NCBI GenBank assembly: GCA_001724425.1
Contig: MEEK01000021.1
Location: 1-44,651, forward strand
From: Microbacterium sp. SCN 70-27
GTDB lineage: Bacteria; Actinomycetota; Actinomycetes; Actinomycetales; Microbacteriaceae
Direction of reading: 5' to 3'
DNA length: 44,651 nucleotides
A program made the position numbers and the translations under genes. Below, piece after piece: positions 20,388 to 29,239 of this stretch. Each line of letters opens with the position of its first letter. Within the stretch, counting starts at the first letter, position 1. Under the pieces are notes generated by a model. It was not told the DNA's origin. It made no database searches and saw only the letters and a list, made by a program, of their open reading frames with translations.

Positions 20388-20971
20388 GCGGTGCCGGGAG
20401 CGGCCGGCATCTTCAGCGGGATGAGGTCGCGCGGCGGCATGGGCGTCCCGCCGCGGACGACGACGAGGGAACGGAAGAGGTCTTCGACCTTCGCCGCGGC
20501 ATCCACGTCGCTCGTGGCATCCCCGCCGATCACGCCGCGGAGGAACCAGCGCGGACCGTCGACACCGACGAAGCGCGCGAGGCGCATGCCGGGCTTCGCG
20601 TCCGCGCCCGTCGCGACGGGCACTTCGGCGAGCAGCTCGGGGCCGAGGGGGCCCTCGCGCTCCTCGACGCGGCCGCCCTGCTGGCGGATCTGCTGGCGGA
20701 TCTGCTCGCGCGTCTCGTCCCAGAGCCCGCTCGTGCGCGGGGCCGCGAAGGGCTGCACCTGCAGGGTCGATCCGGCGTAGTCGAGACCGACGGCGACGAT
20801 GCGCTGCGTCTGCTCCTCGACTTCGAGCCGCAGGTTCAGGCCTTCGCGCGGAAGCACCTTGATGCCCCCCAGGTCGATGTAGGGGCGCACGGGGTTCGCC
20901 TCGGCCTCATCGAACGGTCCGACGGTGGCGCGGTCCTCGGGGGCCGACTTCGCGGTGAGCTCGTCGCTCAT
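20384..20971 (-). CDS. DUF3710 domain protein
   Basis: 195 residues, soluble. Matches DUF3710 over most of its length ([50 protein letters not shown]). No catalytic residues can be proposed. It overlaps both neighbours by 4 nt (ATGA at 20968-20971 and 20384-20387), indicating tight co-translation with dut. The dut-DUF3710 pair is conserved across actinobacteria, which argues for a linked but unknown role. Confidence 0.92.
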   Translation of the reverse strand: MSDELTAKSAPEDRATVGPFDEAEANPVRPYIDLGGIKVLPREGLNLRLEVEEQTQRIVAVGLDYAGSTLQVQPFAAPRTSGLWDETREQIRQQIRQQGGRVEEREGPLGPELLAEVPVATGADAKPGMRLARFVGVDGPRWFLRGVIGGDATSDVDAAAKVEDLFRSLVVVRGGTPMPPRDLIPLKMPAAPGTA

Positions 20972-21417
20972 GCGGGTTCTCCTGTCTGATAGCCGGTCGA
21001 GCCGAATCCGCCTTCTCCTCGGGTGGAGTCGGGAAGCTCGTCGACCGGAAGGAATCGTACTCTCGGCACGGGCATGACGATCAGTTGGGCGATGCGGTCA
21101 CCGGCCGTGATGGCGTACGCCTCGTCGGCATCCGTGTTCAGCAGCGACACCTTGATCTCGCCGCGGTAGCCGGCGTCGACCGTGCCGGGAGAGTTGACGA
21201 TCGTGATGCCGTGCTTCGCCGCAAGTCCGCTGCGCGGGACGACGAACGCGACGTACCCGTCGGGCAGGGCGATGCGCACGCCGGTGCCGACCAGAGCGCG
21301 TTGTCCGGGCGCGAGGGTGAGGGTCTGCGTCGAGACGAGGTCCGCTCCCGCGTCGCCGGGGTGGGCGTAGACGGGAACGTGCGATGCGATGATGGGAACG
21401 TCCACGGATTCGATCAC
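20968..21417 (-). CDS. dut: dUTP diphosphatase
   Basis: 149 residues, the length of trimeric dUTPases. All five motifs are present: [34 protein letters not shown] and the C-terminal [10 protein letters not shown] that closes on the active site. It hydrolyses dUTP to dUMP and pyrophosphate, keeping uracil out of DNA and feeding dTMP synthesis. GTG at 21417 is preceded by TAGCCT (21429-21424) at 6 nt, so it is probably leaderless. First gene of the dut-DUF3710-DUF3159 operon, divergent from DUF3093 with only 12 bp between start codons. Confidence 0.95.
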   Translation of the reverse strand: MIESVDVPIIASHVPVYAHPGDAGADLVSTQTLTLAPGQRALVGTGVRIALPDGYVAFVVPRSGLAAKHGITIVNSPGTVDAGYRGEIKVSLLNTDADEAYAITAGDRIAQLIVMPVPRVRFLPVDELPDSTRGEGGFGSTGYQTGEPA

Positions 21418-21423
21418 CCCACG

Positions 21424-21429
21424 AGGCTA
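21424..21429 (-). promoter_or_regulatory. -10 box for dut
   Basis: TAGCCT on the minus strand ends 6 nt before GTG 21417. It overlaps the base before the ATG of the divergent DUF3093 gene, so the two promoters must interleave with the opposite coding region. Confidence 0.45.
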
Positions 21430-21927
21430 ATGCACGCCCCCCAGAACGCAGACCCGACCGCCGTCCCGTCGCCCGTGCGCGCGGCGCCGCTCTACCGCGA
21501 GCGGCTCACGCCCTCGCTCTGGACCCTTCTTGCGGCAGCGGTGGCGGCGCCGATGGTCTCGCTCGTCTTCGTGCCGCTGGATGCCACGGTCGCGCTCCTC
21601 GCGGGGCTCGCGGTCGCCGTCGCCATCATCGCCGCGCTCGTCCTGCTCTCGCCCGTCGTGGCGGTGCAGGGCGGCGAGTTGCGCGTCGGGCGCGCGCACA
21701 TCCCGGTGCGCTTCCTCGGCGATCCGACCGGGCTCGTGGGCGCTGAGGCGCGGGAGGTCCGCGGTCCGGGGCTGCCCCGTACGGCGTGGCACGCTCTGCG
21801 CGGGGGGATCGACGGGGTCGTGCGGGTTCCGGTGCTCGACGAAAGAGACCCGGTCACGGAGTGGGTGTTCTCCACCCGTACCCCGGACCGGGTCGTCTCG
21901 GCGATCCGTCGGGCTCAGCGAGGCTGA
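21430..21927 (+). CDS. DUF3093 membrane protein
   Basis: 165 residues. Two hydrophobic segments at about 32-52 and 54-75, then a soluble C-terminal domain with VQGGELRVGRAHIPV, GPGLPRTAWHALRGGI and VFSTRTPDRVVSAI, matching DUF3093. Function unknown. ATG 21430 has no ribosome binding site within the available space and its 5' side is dut coding sequence, so it may be leaderless or weakly translated. The neighbourhood with dut and DUF4193 is conserved in actinobacteria. Confidence 0.88.
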   Translation: MHAPQNADPTAVPSPVRAAPLYRERLTPSLWTLLAAAVAAPMVSLVFVPLDATVALLAGLAVAVAIIAALVLLSPVVAVQGGELRVGRAHIPVRFLGDPTGLVGAEAREVRGPGLPRTAWHALRGGIDGVVRVPVLDERDPVTEWVFSTRTPDRVVSAIRRAQRG

Positions 21928-21955
21928 CGCACGGCGGATGCCGGGTGTGTCGTGA

Positions 21956-22249
21956 TCAGGCGGCGCACTCGATGCAGATCGCGCCGACCGACGTCTCGTG
22001 GTCGATCTGGGTGCGGTGCTTCACGAGGAAGCACTCGATGCAGGTGAACTCGTCTTCCTGCGCAGGCAGGACGACGACGTCGAGGTCGAGATCCGAGAGG
22101 TCGGCGCCGGGCAGTTCGAAGCCCGAGGGGTTGTCGGCGTCCTCCGCATCGACGGAACCCGAGAGCTTGTCGGGGACGCGCTCCTTGAGCGCCTCGATCG
22201 ACTCGCTGTCGTCTTCGGTCTTGCGGGGGGCGTCGTAGTCGGTCGCCAT
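21956..22249 (-). CDS. DUF4193 small zinc-ribbon-like protein
   Basis: 97 residues. The N-terminal two thirds are very acidic; the C-terminus has two CxxC knuckles, FTCIECFLVKHR and GAICIECAA, likely binding one zinc. It matches DUF4193, a conserved actinobacterial family of unknown function. ATG 22249 is preceded by GGAAGTGAG. Divergent from sepH across a 236-bp gap. Convergent with DUF3093, 28 bp away, without an obvious terminator. Confidence 0.9.
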   Translation of the reverse strand: MATDYDAPRKTEDDSESIEALKERVPDKLSGSVDAEDADNPSGFELPGADLSDLDLDVVVLPAQEDEFTCIECFLVKHRTQIDHETSVGAICIECAA

Positions 22250-22326
22250 GCTCTCACTTCCAGTATCTGACGTCTGCAGCCCGCACTTTCGGGTCGCAGG
22301 CGGCGATAGTTTGCACGACGCGGAAG

Positions 22327-22339
22327 CATTTCGCAAATG
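22327..22339. promoter_or_regulatory. Small palindrome in the DUF4193-sepH divergent gap
   Basis: CATTT-CGC-AAATG is a perfect inverted repeat, AT-rich against the background. The gap 22250-22485 also holds a CCCGC/GCGGG hairpin at 22354-22369; otherwise I see nothing definite. A regulator site shared by both genes is possible. Confidence 0.35.
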
Positions 22340-22485
22340 TGAGCCGTGCTGACCCCGCTTTCCGGCGGGTGCCACGAGCAGAACTCGCGGCGCGCCCGCG
22401 ATATTCCCTGCGGGCGCATCGGGCCGTGTCACCATGGCCGCGGCACCATTGTCGTGCTTTCGCAGGAACTGGAGGCGTGTCTCGC

Positions 22486-23496
22486 ATGGAGCAGCTCAAA
22501 GTCATCGGAGTCGAAGAGGGAATCCTCGTCGTCGCGACCGAGTCGGGTGAGCGGTACGCGCTCCCCGTGGACGAGACGCTGCGCTCGCAGCTGCGCCGCG
22601 CCCAGCAGAGCGCAGAGCCGCGTGCCGCGCGCGCCAACCCGCGCGAGATCCAGTCGCACATCCGGGCGGGTATGTCCGCCGCGGAGGTCGCGGAGCTCCT
22701 TGGTGTGCGCCGTGAAGACGTCGAGCGGTATGAGCGACCCGTCCTCGCCGAGCGCGAGCACATCGTCGGCCAGGCCCTCGCCGTCCCGGTGCTCATGGCC
22801 GGTGAACTCGAGCCCGGCGTCCAGCCGACGTTCGGCACCGCCGTCCGAGCGAAGCTCGCCGACGCGGGCGCGACCGGAGAGCGCTGGACGAGCTGGCGCG
22901 AAGAGACCGGCTGGATCGTCAAGCTGGAGTTCTCGGCGAGCGATGTCGACCACGACGCGCGGTGGAGCTTCGACCCGCGCCGCTCCACCCTCTCCCCGCA
23001 GAACTCGGATGCCACGCAACTGTCCCGTCAGGGGTCGCTCCCCGAGGGCCTCATCCCGCGCCTGCGCGCCCTCGACGCGTCGCCGCTCAAGGACTCGTCG
23101 CGATTCGACTCGGGGGCCTTCGGACCGCGCAAGCTCGAGCCCGAGGTCGAGATCGTCACCCGCGACGTCCGCCCGACCGTGACCGCCGCCGTGCAGGAGG
23201 CCGCCATCAAGCGCGCGCCGGATGCCTCGGTGACCTCCGCCGAGACCGCGGACCTCCTCGAAGCGCTCCGTCGCCGTCGCGGGCAGCGGGAACCGATGCC
23301 GGCGGACGAGCCCGCCGAGGCGCAGCATCCGGTCGCCCTCTTCGACGCTCTCGAGCCCGGCTACGACGAGACGGACGCCGCCGAGGACGAGGCGATCGAC
23401 GACACGGTCATGAGCGAGGCATCCCGGCGCAAGGGACGCACGTCGATGCCGTCGTGGGACGAGATCGTCTTCGGCGCTCGCACGGAAGACGGCTGA
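22486..23496 (+). CDS. sepH: Septation protein SepH
   Basis: 336 residues. The N-terminal DUF3071 domain (about 1-170) includes a helix-turn-helix, IRAGMSAAEVAELLGVRREDVERY, and the tryptophan-rich block ERWTSWREETGWIVKLEF. A long disordered linker leads to the conserved C-terminal tail GRTSMPSWDEIVFG. SepH binds FtsZ and promotes Z-ring assembly in Streptomyces and Mycobacterium. ATG 22486 is chosen over GTG 22477 because GGAGG at 22471 is 10 nt from the ATG but only 1 nt from the GTG. Confidence 0.93.
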   Translation: MEQLKVIGVEEGILVVATESGERYALPVDETLRSQLRRAQQSAEPRAARANPREIQSHIRAGMSAAEVAELLGVRREDVERYERPVLAEREHIVGQALAVPVLMAGELEPGVQPTFGTAVRAKLADAGATGERWTSWREETGWIVKLEFSASDVDHDARWSFDPRRSTLSPQNSDATQLSRQGSLPEGLIPRLRALDASPLKDSSRFDSGAFGPRKLEPEVEIVTRDVRPTVTAAVQEAAIKRAPDASVTSAETADLLEALRRRRGQREPMPADEPAEAQHPVALFDALEPGYDETDAAEDEAIDDTVMSEASRRKGRTSMPSWDEIVFGARTEDG

Positions 23497-23516
23497 GCTC
23501 AGGCCGCCTCAGGCAC

Positions 23517-24650
23517 TCAGCGCGCGAAGGCGCCGAGACGGATGAGCGGCACGATGCGCTCCTGATCCGTGAGCGAACCGTGCTGTCCGATCATCCGCTG
23601 GGCCTTCTTGTCGACCAGTCGGTCGTCGTAGTACGCGACGGATCCGCGCGCCGCGACGAGCACATCGCCGATCCGCGGCAGCACCTCATCGGCGACCACC
23701 GGGCCGTAGAGCCCCGCAGCGACGGCCTCCTCGCGGGTCATCACCCACGAGCGCGACTGCTCCGAGGAGCGCCAGCGCGCCACGACCGCCGCTGCCGCGC
23801 CGTCGTCGACGTAGAGCTGCAGCATGCGCGGCTCCCCCGCGACGAGCGCGACGTCGTCGAGCAGATCGTCACCGGCGCGCAACAGCACGTGACGCTCGGC
23901 GGGGACGTCCACCATGCCGTGGTCGGACGTGACGAGGATCCCGGTGTCCGCCGGTGCGCGTTCGTGGAGGCGGCGGATGCCGGCATCCACCTGCTCGAGT
24001 GACTGCAGCCACTCGTCGCTCTCCCAGCCGCGGGCATGCCCGACGGTGTCGAGCTCCGGGACGTAGACGTACACGAGAGCGCCGGGGTGGGTCGCTGCCG
24101 CCTCCGCGGCCACCGCGAACCGCTCCTCGGGCGTCGTGGCGGGCAGGAACGTCGCGCCCCGCTGGATCGCCCGGGTGAAGCCCGTGGCGGCGTATTGGGG
24201 TTTCGACACGACGAAGACGGGGCGCCCCGCCGCCGCGGCCTGCTCGAAGAGCGGTTCAGCGCGTTGCCACTCGAGCGGGTCGAGGCCGTCGGTCTCCCAC
24301 CCCTTCAGCTGGTTCGGCGCGGTCATCGTCCCGGGAACGCGCGCGCGGTAGCCGACGATGCCGTGCACACCGGCATCCGTTCCCGTGAGGAGGCTCGTCA
24401 GCGCGGTGGCCGTCGTCGACGGGAAGACCGTGCGTGCGGCATCCCGCTTCGCCAGGTGGGACGCGAGGAAGCGGGCGTGGCCTGACCGTGCCGTGAGGTT
24501 GCCGCGGCCCAGGCCGTCGACGAGGACCAGGATCGCCGATCGGGCCGCCGGGAACCAGTCGGGCCGAGCATCGAGGGAGGCGAGCAGTTGTGGCACGACA
24601 CCGGTGAGGCTCCGGGCCGCGGGCGGGTCCGCGGGTAGGCTGAGGGACAT
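23517..24650 (-). CDS. Alkaline-phosphatase-fold nucleotide pyrophosphatase/phosphodiesterase
   Basis: 377 residues, no signal peptide. Two-metal site: LVDGLGRGN (Asp), the nucleophile Thr in FPSTTATALTSLLTG, PELDTVGHARG (Asp and His) and VTSDHGMVDVP (Asp and His). This is the type I phosphodiesterase/nucleotide pyrophosphatase family; substrate unknown, probably a nucleotide or phosphonate ester in the cytoplasm. ATG 24650 is 7 nt after GAGACT (24663-24658), compatible with a leaderless start. Divergent from parC. Confidence 0.88.
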   Translation of the reverse strand: MSLSLPADPPAARSLTGVVPQLLASLDARPDWFPAARSAILVLVDGLGRGNLTARSGHARFLASHLAKRDAARTVFPSTTATALTSLLTGTDAGVHGIVGYRARVPGTMTAPNQLKGWETDGLDPLEWQRAEPLFEQAAAAGRPVFVVSKPQYAATGFTRAIQRGATFLPATTPEERFAVAAEAAATHPGALVYVYVPELDTVGHARGWESDEWLQSLEQVDAGIRRLHERAPADTGILVTSDHGMVDVPAERHVLLRAGDDLLDDVALVAGEPRMLQLYVDDGAAAAVVARWRSSEQSRSWVMTREEAVAAGLYGPVVADEVLPRIGDVLVAARGSVAYYDDRLVDKKAQRMIGQHGSLTDQERIVPLIRLGAFAR

Positions 24651-24720
24651 CGGGGCCAGTCTCGCACACGGCGGGCGAGGCCCCTTCTCGTCGCAATCCG
24701 CACGGAGGCATCGCAGGTCC

Positions 24721-27165
24721 ATGGCAGCGTCCCGCACCGAGTCCGTTCCCGAAGGTCACGGCCGCATCGAAGACGTCGACGTCTCCACCGAGATGCAGGA
24801 CTCGTTCCTCGAGTACGCCTACTCGGTGATCTACTCGCGCGCGCTCCCCGACGCCCGCGACGGTCTCAAGCCCGTGCAGCGCCGCATCCTGTTCCAGATG
24901 GCCGACATGGGGCTGCGCCCCGACCGCGGACACGTCAAGAGCGCCCGCGTCGTCGGCGAGGTGATGGGAAAGCTGCACCCCCACGGCGACTCGGCGATCT
25001 ACGACGCGCTCGTGCGGCTCTCGCAGTCGTTCGCCCTCCGAGTCCCGCTCGTCGACGGGCACGGCAACTTCGGCTCGCTCGACGACGGCCCCGCGGCGGC
25101 TCGCTACACCGAGGCGAGACTCGCCCCCGCCGCGCTCGCCCTCACCGAGAACCTCGACGAGGACGTCGTGGACTTCGTCCCGAACTACGACGGCCAGTTC
25201 CAGCAGCCCGATGTCCTGCCGGCCGCTTTCCCCAACCTCCTCGTCAACGGCGCCACCGGCATCGCCGTCGGCATGGCGACCAACATGGCGCCGCACAACC
25301 TCATCGAGGTGGTCGCGGCGGCCATCCATCTGCTCGAGAACCCCGAGGCGACGACCACCGAGCTCATGGAGTTCGTACCCGGGCCGGACCTCCCCGGCGG
25401 CGGCATCATCGTCGGCCTCGAGGGGATCGCCGAAGCGTACGAGACGGGCCGCGGCACGTTCCGCACGCGGGCGAAGGTATCCGTCGAGTCGCTCGGACCG
25501 CGCCGCACGGGGCTCGTCGTGACCGAGCTCCCGTACATGGTCGGCGTGGGACGTGTGATCGAGAAGATCACGGATGCCGTGAAGGCCAAGAAGGTCACGG
25601 GCATCGCCGACGTCGTCGACCTCACGGATCGCCACAACGGCCTGCGGCTCGAGATCGGCATCAAGACCGGGTTCGACCCGAACGCCGTGCTCGAGCAGCT
25701 GTTCCGTCTGACCCCGCTCGAGGACTCGTTCGGCATCAACAACGTCGCGCTCGTGGACGGACAGCCGCAGACTCTCGGCCTCAAGCCGCTCCTGCGCGTC
25801 TATCTCGATCACCGGCTCTCGGTCGTCACGCGGCGCAGCCGCTTCCGCCTCGCGCGCAAGAAGGAACGCCTGCACCTCGTCGAAGGTCTCCTCATCGCGA
25901 TCCTCGACATCGACGAGGTCATCCAGGTCATCCGCGCCTCGGACGACGGCGAGCAGGCCCGCACGCGCCTCATGAGCGTGTTCGACCTGTCGCAGCCGCA
26001 GGCGGAATACATCCTCGAACTGCGCCTGCGCCGCCTCACGCGGTTCTCCCGCATCGAGCTCGAGACCGAGCGTGACACGCTGAAGGCCGAGATCGCGGAA
26101 CTCGAGGACCTGCTCGGGAGCGAAAGCCTCCTGCGTGCCCAGGTCGCGCGCGAGCTCGACGCCGCCGCGGATACTTTCGGCACCCCGCGGCGCACCCTGC
26201 TGCTCAACGGCGGACCGGTCGCCGCGCGCTCGCGCGCTGCAGCCCCCGCCGACCTCCAGATCGCCGACGTGCCCTGTCGTGTGTTCCTCTCCGCGACCGG
26301 GCGCATGGTGCGCGCCGAGCTCACCGGCGAGGGCGGCATCGTCGTGCCGACGCGACGCGCGAAGCACGACGCGATCCTCTCGGCGGTGGATGCCACGACG
26401 CGCGGCGACCTCGGCGCCGTGACGAGCGCCGGGCGACTCGTGCGCTTCTCCCCCGTCGACCTCCCCTCGGTTCCGGGGACCGCCGTGCAGCTTGCTGCAG
26501 GCACCCGCGCCGACCAGTACCTCGGCCTGGCCTCCGGTGAGCATGTGGTCGGGGTCGTTCCCCTGGGCGACGACATCATCGCCCTCGGGACCCGTCAGGG
26601 CACCGTGAAGCGCGTCGCCGCCTCGGAGCTGCCCGCAGGCAAGCACGACGTCGAGATCATCGCCCTGAAGCCCGGCGACCGTGTCGTCGGCGCGGGCCTC
26701 GCTCCCGACAGCGTCGAGCTCGTCTTCGTGGCATCCGACGCGCAGCTTCTGCGCTTCGACGCGAGCGCCGTCCGACCGCAGGGGCGTGCCGCCGGCGGAA
26801 TGGCCGGCATCCGGCTCTCCGGCGGCGCCGAGGTGATCGCGTTCCAGGCCGTGCACGGGGATGACGATGCCGTGGTCGTGACGGTCGCGGGCTCGTCTCA
26901 GGCGATCGCGGGGACGGATGCCGGCAGCGCCAAGGTCTCCGCCTTCGCCGAGTTCCCGCCGAAGGGTCGCGCCACCGGTGGAGTGCGCGCACAGCGGTTC
27001 CTGAAGGGCGAAGACGCACTCACGATCGCGTGGGTGGGTGTGGAGCCCCGTGCCGTCGGATCGGACGGATCCGTGCGGCAGCTTCCCGCAGCGGGCGCCA
27101 AGCGCGACGCGTCCGGGCAGGCGCTCGATGCCGTCGTCGGTGCGATCGGGGCCGCGATCTCCTGA
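24721..27165 (+). CDS. parC: Type IIA DNA topoisomerase subunit A, ParC-type
   Basis: 814 residues. Breakage-reunion domain with active-site Tyr129 in AAARYTEARL, QRRILFQM and KLHPHGDSAIYDAL helix, and NGATGIAVGMATNMAPHNL. A beta-pinwheel C-terminal domain follows from about 500; the GyrA-box motif needed for DNA wrapping and negative supercoiling is not seen, so a decatenating topoisomerase IV is favoured over gyrase. Partner subunit parE is 2.3 kb away on the other strand, split off by the two-component cassette. Convergent with the response regulator, 12 bp gap and no terminator seen. Confidence 0.88.
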   Translation: MAASRTESVPEGHGRIEDVDVSTEMQDSFLEYAYSVIYSRALPDARDGLKPVQRRILFQMADMGLRPDRGHVKSARVVGEVMGKLHPHGDSAIYDALVRLSQSFALRVPLVDGHGNFGSLDDGPAAARYTEARLAPAALALTENLDEDVVDFVPNYDGQFQQPDVLPAAFPNLLVNGATGIAVGMATNMAPHNLIEVVAAAIHLLENPEATTTELMEFVPGPDLPGGGIIVGLEGIAEAYETGRGTFRTRAKVSVESLGPRRTGLVVTELPYMVGVGRVIEKITDAVKAKKVTGIADVVDLTDRHNGLRLEIGIKTGFDPNAVLEQLFRLTPLEDSFGINNVALVDGQPQTLGLKPLLRVYLDHRLSVVTRRSRFRLARKKERLHLVEGLLIAILDIDEVIQVIRASDDGEQARTRLMSVFDLSQPQAEYILELRLRRLTRFSRIELETERDTLKAEIAELEDLLGSESLLRAQVARELDAAADTFGTPRRTLLLNGGPVAARSRAAAPADLQIADVPCRVFLSATGRMVRAELTGEGGIVVPTRRAKHDAILSAVDATTRGDLGAVTSAGRLVRFSPVDLPSVPGTAVQLAAGTRADQYLGLASGEHVVGVVPLGDDIIALGTRQGTVKRVAASELPAGKHDVEIIALKPGDRVVGAGLAPDSVELVFVASDAQLLRFDASAVRPQGRAAGGMAGIRLSGGAEVIAFQAVHGDDDAVVVTVAGSSQAIAGTDAGSAKVSAFAEFPPKGRATGGVRAQRFLKGEDALTIAWVGVEPRAVGSDGSVRQLPAAGAKRDASGQALDAVVGAIGAAIS

Positions 27166-27177
27166 GGCGCGGGTCGG

Positions 27178-27840
27178 TCAGGTGATCTTGACGAGACCCA
27201 ACTGCGCGGCGCGGATCAGCACCTGGATGCGATCGCGCACCCCCCACTTCGCAGTGATCCGGCTGAGATGCGATTTCACGGTCGCCTCGGACACGAACAT
27301 CTCCGCACCGATCTCCGCGTTCGACATTCCCTGTGCGAGAAGCTTCACGACCTGCAGCTCGCGTTCGGTGAGCTCCTCCTCGCGACCCATCGTGCGCGTG
27401 GGCGCCGGCTCGGTGTTCTGCACCGAGGAGATGAGCTCTTTGGCGACGCGCGGCGACAGGACGTACCCGCCCTCGTGGGCGAGGCGCGCGGCGTCGAGGA
27501 TGCGCTCCGGCGAGGTGTCCTTCACGAGATAGCCGGATGCCCCGGCGCCCAGCATCGGCACGATCACCCGCTCCGCGGAGAACGTCGTCAGCGCGACGAC
27601 CTTGAGGCCCGGCAGCTCCTGCGTCAGCCGGCGTGTCGCCTCGATGCCGTCCATCTTCGGCATCTGCACATCCATGAGGACGACGTCGGGGCGCACCTCT
27701 CGGGCGACGACGATCGCATCGGCGCCGTTGTCCGCTTCGCCGACGAGCTCGAATCCGTCGTCCGACTCCAGGAAGACGCGGAGAGCCGCTCGCACGAGGG
27801 ACTCGTCGTCCACGATGATCACACGTATCCGCTCCGTCAC
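27178..27840 (-). CDS. NarL/LuxR-type response regulator
   Basis: 220 residues. Receiver domain at 1-120 with acidic pair DD11-12, phosphoacceptor Asp57 in VLMDVQMP, Thr in ALTTF and Lys in GYLVKD. LuxR helix-turn-helix at about 153-212 ([39 protein letters not shown]). It is the partner of the divergent histidine kinase at 28049. GTG 27840 is 6 nt after TAGGAT (27852-27847), so leaderless. It probably binds the 29-bp element at 27891 and 29240, but that is inference. Confidence 0.93.
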   Translation of the reverse strand: MTERIRVIIVDDESLVRAALRVFLESDDGFELVGEADNGADAIVVAREVRPDVVLMDVQMPKMDGIEATRRLTQELPGLKVVALTTFSAERVIVPMLGAGASGYLVKDTSPERILDAARLAHEGGYVLSPRVAKELISSVQNTEPAPTRTMGREEELTERELQVVKLLAQGMSNAEIGAEMFVSEATVKSHLSRITAKWGVRDRIQVLIRAAQLGLVKIT

Positions 27841-27846
27841 ATCGCC

Positions 27847-27852
27847 ATCCTA
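27847..27852 (-). promoter_or_regulatory. -10 box for the response regulator
   Basis: TAGGAT on the minus strand, 6 nt before GTG 27840; leaderless start expected. Confidence 0.5.
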
Positions 27853-27890
27853 CGGAGTGCGCCCGATCTCGCTGCACACGACAAATCCGC

Positions 27891-27919
27891 CGAAAGTCGC
27901 AAGTGGTTTCGCCGTTCGT
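27891..27919 (+). repeat. 29-bp direct repeat, copy 1 (candidate operator)
   Basis: CGAAAGTCGCAA, six variable bases, then TCGCC-G-TTCGT. The same arrangement recurs at 29240-29268 in the same orientation with 22 of 23 non-spacer positions identical. Copy 1 lies in the divergent gap between the response regulator and the 14-codon peptide gene. Position suggests a binding site for the response regulator. Confidence 0.7.
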
Positions 27920-27979
27920 CGGTCGTGCGCGATGACGTCCGTACGAAGAATCGATTCGAGACGTTGTGGAGGTGACAAC

Positions 27980-28024
27980 ATGAGTGTATGGGACGTTATC
28001 GGCAAGATGCTGCGCCTCTGGTGA
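27980..28024 (+). CDS. 14-residue micropeptide between response regulator and kinase
   Basis: The open reading frame encodes [14 protein letters not shown] and a TGA stop. Its ribosome binding site, GGAGGTGA at 27968-27975, is a full-length match to the 16S tail with 7 nt from GGAGG to the ATG, better than at almost any other gene here. The peptide has Trp at positions 4 and 14, aliphatic residues on most others and a net charge near +1, so a short amphipathic helix is plausible. The stop is 24 nt before the kinase start. It could be a secreted or membrane-active signal for the adjacent kinase, or a leader peptide coupling translation. I recognise no family; expression is unproven. Confidence 0.5.
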   Translation: MSVWDVIGKMLRLW

Positions 28025-28036
28025 GGCGGCCCGCGA

Positions 28037-28042
28037 GATAAT
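28037..28042 (+). promoter_or_regulatory. -10 box for the histidine kinase
   Basis: GATAAT ends 6 nt before GTG 28049. It lies in an inverted repeat CGCGA-GATAA-TCGCG (28032-28046). If used, the kinase has its own leaderless transcript, separate from the micropeptide. Confidence 0.4.
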
Positions 28043-28048
28043 CGCGTG

Positions 28049-29221
28049 GTGGATTCCCTGAGGGCGAGAGTCGCCCAGTACTTCCGAGCGCCGTTCTGGT
28101 CATACCGGCCAGTGCGCCCGGCCGTTCGACGGTTGCTGATTCTGCTGGCAGCCGTGTTGCTCATCCTCGACTCGTTGCTGAGAGCAACGAGCGGGGCGGA
28201 AGTGCCTATTCTTCAAGCGGTCATCACGACCGCGATCACCCTGTGCATCCCGCTCTACGCGTGGCGACCGCCGGCCGCCACGGTTGCGCTGATTGCCGTG
28301 GGTACGGTGGCCGCCGTGGCGGGGGTCGCCCGAGACAGTCTGATCCCGGCAGCCTTGATCGTCGGCTTCGTCGCGATGACGTGCAGCCTCGCGCTCACAT
28401 CGCTGTACGGACTGGCGCTGGCGACGTGGATCGTTGTGGGCGTGTTCTCACCAGGCACGCAATTGGCCATGCTGTCCGCCATCGTCATCATCGTGATCGG
28501 GGTGGTGAGCGGCTCCATCGGATTCGCCATCCGACAACAGAACGAGAGGGCCGTCATGCTGGCGACGCGGCTCGAGGCCACCGAACAGGAGGTCGCCGAG
28601 CAGCTTCGGCACGAACGAGATCTCATCGCCGACGAGCTGCACGACATCGTCGCGCACGAGATCACGATCGTCGCTCTGCATGCGGCAGTGCTCGAGCACA
28701 CGGAGGACTCCACAACCCGTACCCAATCCCAGACGGCCATCCGTGAGGCGGCCGTCCAAGCCCTCACCGACATTCGGCGCGTGCTCGGGATGGTCCGCGG
28801 CGAGGAGAGCCTGTCGCCGGAGCGGGTCCCCTCCCGAGACGGCATCCCCGGCACGGTCGCGGACGTCACCCGAGAGCTGACGAGAGCCGGCATCTCGGTG
28901 ACGACGGACATCCCCGACCAGGTCCGCTTGCCGAGCACCTCGCTCGTCGCTCTGACGCGCGTCATGCGCGAGAGCTCGACGAACGTCCTGAAGCACGCGA
29001 CGGGAGCGACGAACGTCCATATCGCGCTGACGGTGCAGCGCGGGTGGGCCCACCTCGAGTTCCGTGACGACTCGCCCCCGGCGCGCACCGCCGGTCTTCC
29101 CGCGTCGGGCTACGGCATCATGCGGCTCCGCGAGCGGTTCCGCGTGTTCGGCGGCTCGTTCTCGGCCGAGCGACGGCCGGAAGGATGGGTCGTGTCGGCA
29201 TCGCTTCCACTGGAGTCCTGA
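28049..29221 (+). CDS. Sensor histidine kinase, HisKA_3 type
   Basis: 390 residues. Four to six membrane segments occupy about 28-162 with short loops and no sizeable extracellular domain, so the signal is probably sensed in or at the membrane. The dimerisation/phosphoacceptor helix ERDLIADELHDIVAHE places the His at about 198. The ATPase domain has RESSTNVLKHA (N-box) and SGYGIMRLRERFRVFGG (G-box). GTG at 28049 or the adjacent 28046 is the start. Base composition is visibly less GC-rich than in neighbouring genes, hinting at transfer. It pairs with the divergent LuxR-type regulator and lies between parC and parE. Confidence 0.9.
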   Translation: MDSLRARVAQYFRAPFWSYRPVRPAVRRLLILLAAVLLILDSLLRATSGAEVPILQAVITTAITLCIPLYAWRPPAATVALIAVGTVAAVAGVARDSLIPAALIVGFVAMTCSLALTSLYGLALATWIVVGVFSPGTQLAMLSAIVIIVIGVVSGSIGFAIRQQNERAVMLATRLEATEQEVAEQLRHERDLIADELHDIVAHEITIVALHAAVLEHTEDSTTRTQSQTAIREAAVQALTDIRRVLGMVRGEESLSPERVPSRDGIPGTVADVTRELTRAGISVTTDIPDQVRLPSTSLVALTRVMRESSTNVLKHATGATNVHIALTVQRGWAHLEFRDDSPPARTAGLPASGYGIMRLRERFRVFGGSFSAERRPEGWVVSASLPLES

Positions 29222-29239
29222 CCTCCTCAGAGGAATATA

